From Planctomycetota bacterium (GTDB taxonomy: Bacteria; Planctomycetota; Planctomycetia; Planctomycetales; Planctomycetaceae), in assembly GCA_027622115.1 (NCBI GenBank), contig JAQBZS010000222.1, forward strand, positions 1-9,057: 9,057 bases of DNA. The letters run 5' to 3'. The notes beneath the pieces were generated by a model. It saw only the letters and a program-made list of their open reading frames with translations. It had not been told where the DNA came from and ran no database searches. This document shows positions 7,406 to 9,057 of this stretch, one piece after another. The translations under genes were made by a program, and so were the position numbers. How positions within the stretch are numbered: position 1 is the stretch's first letter; every line of letters begins with the position of its first letter.

Positions 7406-8581
7406 GTGTTCAGGAAATCTCGTCGGTTGATCCTTGCGATCGCGGTGACTTTGGCACTCGCACCGTTGGTCTATTTTCTGAACGGTGTGCGGGTTCGGTC
7501 CGGGGCGGACGGTGCGATTCAAGAAGCTCGGCGGTTGTTGCTGCGAAACGAACCCAAGACCGCGCGCGGGGCATTGAGTTCCCTGCTGCGATACGAGCCG
7601 GATCATCCCGAAGCGCTGCTGATCTCAGGGCAGTGCTTCCGACGCGAAGGCGATCTCACGGCCGCCGCCGCCATGTTTGATCGCGTTGACTCGACGGCGA
7701 CTCAACACGTGGTCGCCAGTTGGGCTCATGCCGAAGTCCTGTTGCTGGCGGGGCGATTGGACGATGCAGAAGTCACATTAAGACGTCATTTGAAGCGATA
7801 CCCCCAAAGCCAACAGGCTCACGACGAACTTCGCTGGTTGCTGTTCAATCAGTTCCGCACGCGTGAACTTGAACGGTTCTTGGAAGCCGGCCTGGTCGAG
7901 GAACCGGGGTCTCAAATGCTGTTGTTTCATCTGCTCATGACCGAGATGCGGCAGCCGGTGCCGCGCGAAGGCATTTCGTATCTGCTCAAGATTGATGAGA
8001 GCCAACCCGGACAGCGAACGGTCGATCGCGCGATCGGTTTTTGCCAATGGCAGCTCGGTGAACTAGAAGACGCCCGAGAGCGGATCGACAAGGCATGGGC
8101 TGCGGATCGGTCCGATTGGGAAACGCGTTTGCTCGCGGCCGAGTTTCTGATCGAACAAGACCAGTTGGACATGGCCGAGACGTGCCTTGAGCGGCACTCG
8201 GCGGATGACGTTGTCGATGATCGTCGGTCGTGGCTGCTCGGTCGGATCGCCGAGCGTCGGCGTCGGATGGCTGACGCATTGGAACACGTGGCGGAAGCTG
8301 TCGGGACTCGACCGTTCGAATTGAAGTACGCGCATCGTTATGCGCAACTCTTGCGACAGACGGGGCGTGTCGAGGAATCCGACGTTTGGACTCGGAAGGC
8401 GGCCGCGATCGAATCCGCGAATAAGCGTCTGACGGAAATCGTGCTGAGCGGTGCGATTGATGCTCCGACACTGGAGTTGAGTCGAGAAATCGCGAAACTA
8501 AACGAGCAACGTTTCCGTACAGAGCAGGCACGTGGCTGGCATCTCGTTGCTGAACGACTGCAATTTGAAGCCAGCAAATGA
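7406..8581 (+). CDS. TPR-repeat protein with N-terminal membrane anchor, function unknown
   Basis: The 391-residue protein begins with a basic stretch (FRKSRRL) and a hydrophobic helix at about 8-25 (LILAIAVTLALAPLVYFL), a signal anchor or uncleaved signal that should place the rest outside the cytoplasm. From about residue 36 it is a run of helical pairs with tetratricopeptide spacing, for example ARRLLLRNEPKTARGALSSL, then HPEALLISGQCFRREGDLTA (67-86) and AEVLLLAGRLDDAEVTLRRH (109-128), with more degenerate repeats to about 330. TPR arrays bind proteins or peptides; the partner cannot be read from the sequence. The GTG start at 7406 is chosen because it precedes the anchor directly; AAGG 10 nt upstream is a weak Shine-Dalgarno. 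It is transcribed away from the nar operon, so there is no reason to tie it to nitrate reduction. The next genes to the right are outside the window, beyond a repeat array. Confidence 0.85.
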   Translation: MFRKSRRLILAIAVTLALAPLVYFLNGVRVRSGADGAIQEARRLLLRNEPKTARGALSSLLRYEPDHPEALLISGQCFRREGDLTAAAAMFDRVDSTATQHVVASWAHAEVLLLAGRLDDAEVTLRRHLKRYPQSQQAHDELRWLLFNQFRTRELERFLEAGLVEEPGSQMLLFHLLMTEMRQPVPREGISYLLKIDESQPGQRTVDRAIGFCQWQLGELEDARERIDKAWAADRSDWETRLLAAEFLIEQDQLDMAETCLERHSADDVVDDRRSWLLGRIAERRRRMADALEHVAEAVGTRPFELKYAHRYAQLLRQTGRVEESDVWTRKAAAIESANKRLTEIVLSGAIDAPTLELSREIAKLNEQRFRTEQARGWHLVAERLQFEASK

Positions 8582-8605
8582 ATCCAGTTTGAGTTCGAGG
8601 GGTCC

Positions 8606-8838
8606 GGGGTCAGGCTTACGTATTTCAGCTTTGGCGGGATGACGTTCTTGATGAATCCAGAGTCCTATGCTCGCCAAATCTGAAATCCGTAAGCCTGACG
8701 CCCAAGTCCTCGACTCGCGCGTTTTCGAAGATACGTCGAATCAAACATATCGCCCGAGAATCAATAGGCGGCGGCGTAGCGATTCGCATTTTCCGGAAGA
8801 ATGGAACTCTCTTCAAAAAACGCGGGAATGAGGACTTG
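8606..8838. repeat. Tandem repeat unit, copy 1 (palindromes A + B)
   Basis: The first of two direct copies with a 233-bp offset, starting GGGGTCAGGCTTACG and ending in the run ACGCGGGAATGAGGACTTGG. It is built from palindrome A (8609-8699) and palindrome B (8701-8840), which abut. It starts 25 nt after the TPR gene stop. No transposase or other gene lies in it. The minus-strand frame at 8625-8816 opens with a TTG and is better explained by the repeat itself. The likely nature is a non-autonomous mobile element or a REP-type repeat; an origin in a RAYT/IS200-like family is a guess from the palindromic form. Confidence 0.9.
8609..8699. repeat. Palindrome A, copy 1 (28-bp stem, 35-nt loop)
   Basis: The left arm 8609-8636 (starts GTCAGGCTTACG) and right arm 8672-8699 (ends CGTAAGCCTGAC) are complementary at 26 of 28 positions. 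The mismatches are stem positions 13 and 21. Because it lies 27 nt after the TPR stop, it could also stop or stabilise that transcript from its 3' end, although it has no U-tract. Confidence 0.88.
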
Positions 8839-8840
8839 GG
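8701..8840. repeat. Palindrome B, copy 1 (terminal inverted repeats, long imperfect hairpin)
   Basis: CCCAAGTCCTC (8701-8711) and GAGGACTTGGG (8830-8840) are a perfect 11-bp inverted repeat. The complementarity runs on imperfectly through CGCGTTTT and AAAACGCG to about 24 bp per side. A second nested pair, CGAATC (8737-8742) and GATTCG (8781-8786), lies nearer the centre, with extra unpaired bases on the right side. The outer right arm overlaps the first G's of the next repeat unit. Confidence 0.75.
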
Positions 8841-9057
8841 GGTCAGGCTTACGACTTTCAGATTTGGCGGGATGACGTTCTGATGAATCCAAAGTCCTAT
8901 GCTCGCTAAATCCGAAAGACGTAAGCCTGGCGCCCAACTTCTCGACTCGCGCGTTTTCGAAGATACGTCGAATCAAACATATCGCCCGAGAATCAATAGG
9001 CGGCGTAGCGATTCGCGTTTTCCGGAAGAATGGAACTCTTTTCAAAAAACGCGGGAA
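8839..9057. repeat. Tandem repeat unit, copy 2, running off the window edge
   Basis: The second copy of the unit, 219 bp visible. Against copy 1 it lacks one T in the A loop and one GCG triplet in B. Its B part (8943-9057) matches 8711-8828 with two substitutions besides the triplet, while its A part has about a dozen differences. The right terminal repeat of its B palindrome lies beyond the window, so the array may hold further copies. Confidence 0.9.
8842..8931. repeat. Palindrome A, copy 2
   Basis: The left arm 8842-8869 and right arm 8904-8931 pair at 24 of 28 Watson-Crick positions, and two of the four exceptions are G-T pairs that would still hold in RNA. Relative to copy 1 the pair at stem position 14 has changed on both arms, from A-T to C-G, and position 21 is now paired. 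Confidence 0.85.

Noticed and set aside
8625..9045. Two similar small minus-strand ORFs in the tandem repeats
   Set aside because: The upper one (8761-9045) and the lower one (8625-8816) start at TTG, their similarity follows from the DNA repeat, and they overlap the inverted-repeat structures. The indel between copies is a triplet, which is weak support for coding and not enough.
8606..9057. CRISPR array
   Set aside because: There are only two copies, of about 230 bp, directly adjoining with no short repeat and unique spacer pattern, and no cas gene is present.

Overview
The window looks like chromosomal DNA from a moderately GC-rich, environmental Gram-negative-type bacterium. I favour a planctomycete, because of the GTG starts, the large TPR protein with an N-terminal signal anchor, and the abundant palindromic interspersed repeats. 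This placement is inference; no rRNA or other marker gene is present.

Positions 1-6702 on the minus strand carry most of a respiratory nitrate reductase operon. In transcription order it holds a membrane-anchored diheme cytochrome c (5866-6702), narG (2210-5869), narH (602-2095) and narJ (1-602, 3' end cut by the window edge). The cytochrome and narG overlap by ATGA and narH and narJ by TGATG, so each pair is probably translationally coupled. Only narG and narH are separated, by a 114-nt gap filled by a pair of opposed REP-like hairpins. NarG has the cytoplasmic-type N-terminus without a Tat signal, the His/Cys3 ligand set of cluster FS0 and the molybdenum aspartate; NarH has all four iron-sulfur cluster motifs. 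The layout cytochrome c-narG-narH-narJ resembles the narCGHJI operon of Thermus. A narI gene would be expected beyond the left edge but is not seen.

Positions 6703-7405 form a divergent intergenic region. It holds a possible minus-strand promoter with an inverted repeat, a GC-rich hairpin, and a doubtful ORF that starts at 7147. On the plus strand a TPR-repeat protein with a signal anchor (7406-8581) follows; its role is unknown.

Positions 8606-9057 hold the most unusual part: two tandem copies of a unit of about 230 bp, each made of two adjacent imperfect palindromes (A, about 90 bp; B, about 140 bp). The second copy runs off the right edge, so the array may continue. The palindrome A stems differ between copies at several sites, including one base pair changed on both arms, whereas the B part is almost identical. 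They look like non-autonomous, MITE- or REP-type elements or a structured RNA; no transposase is visible in the window.
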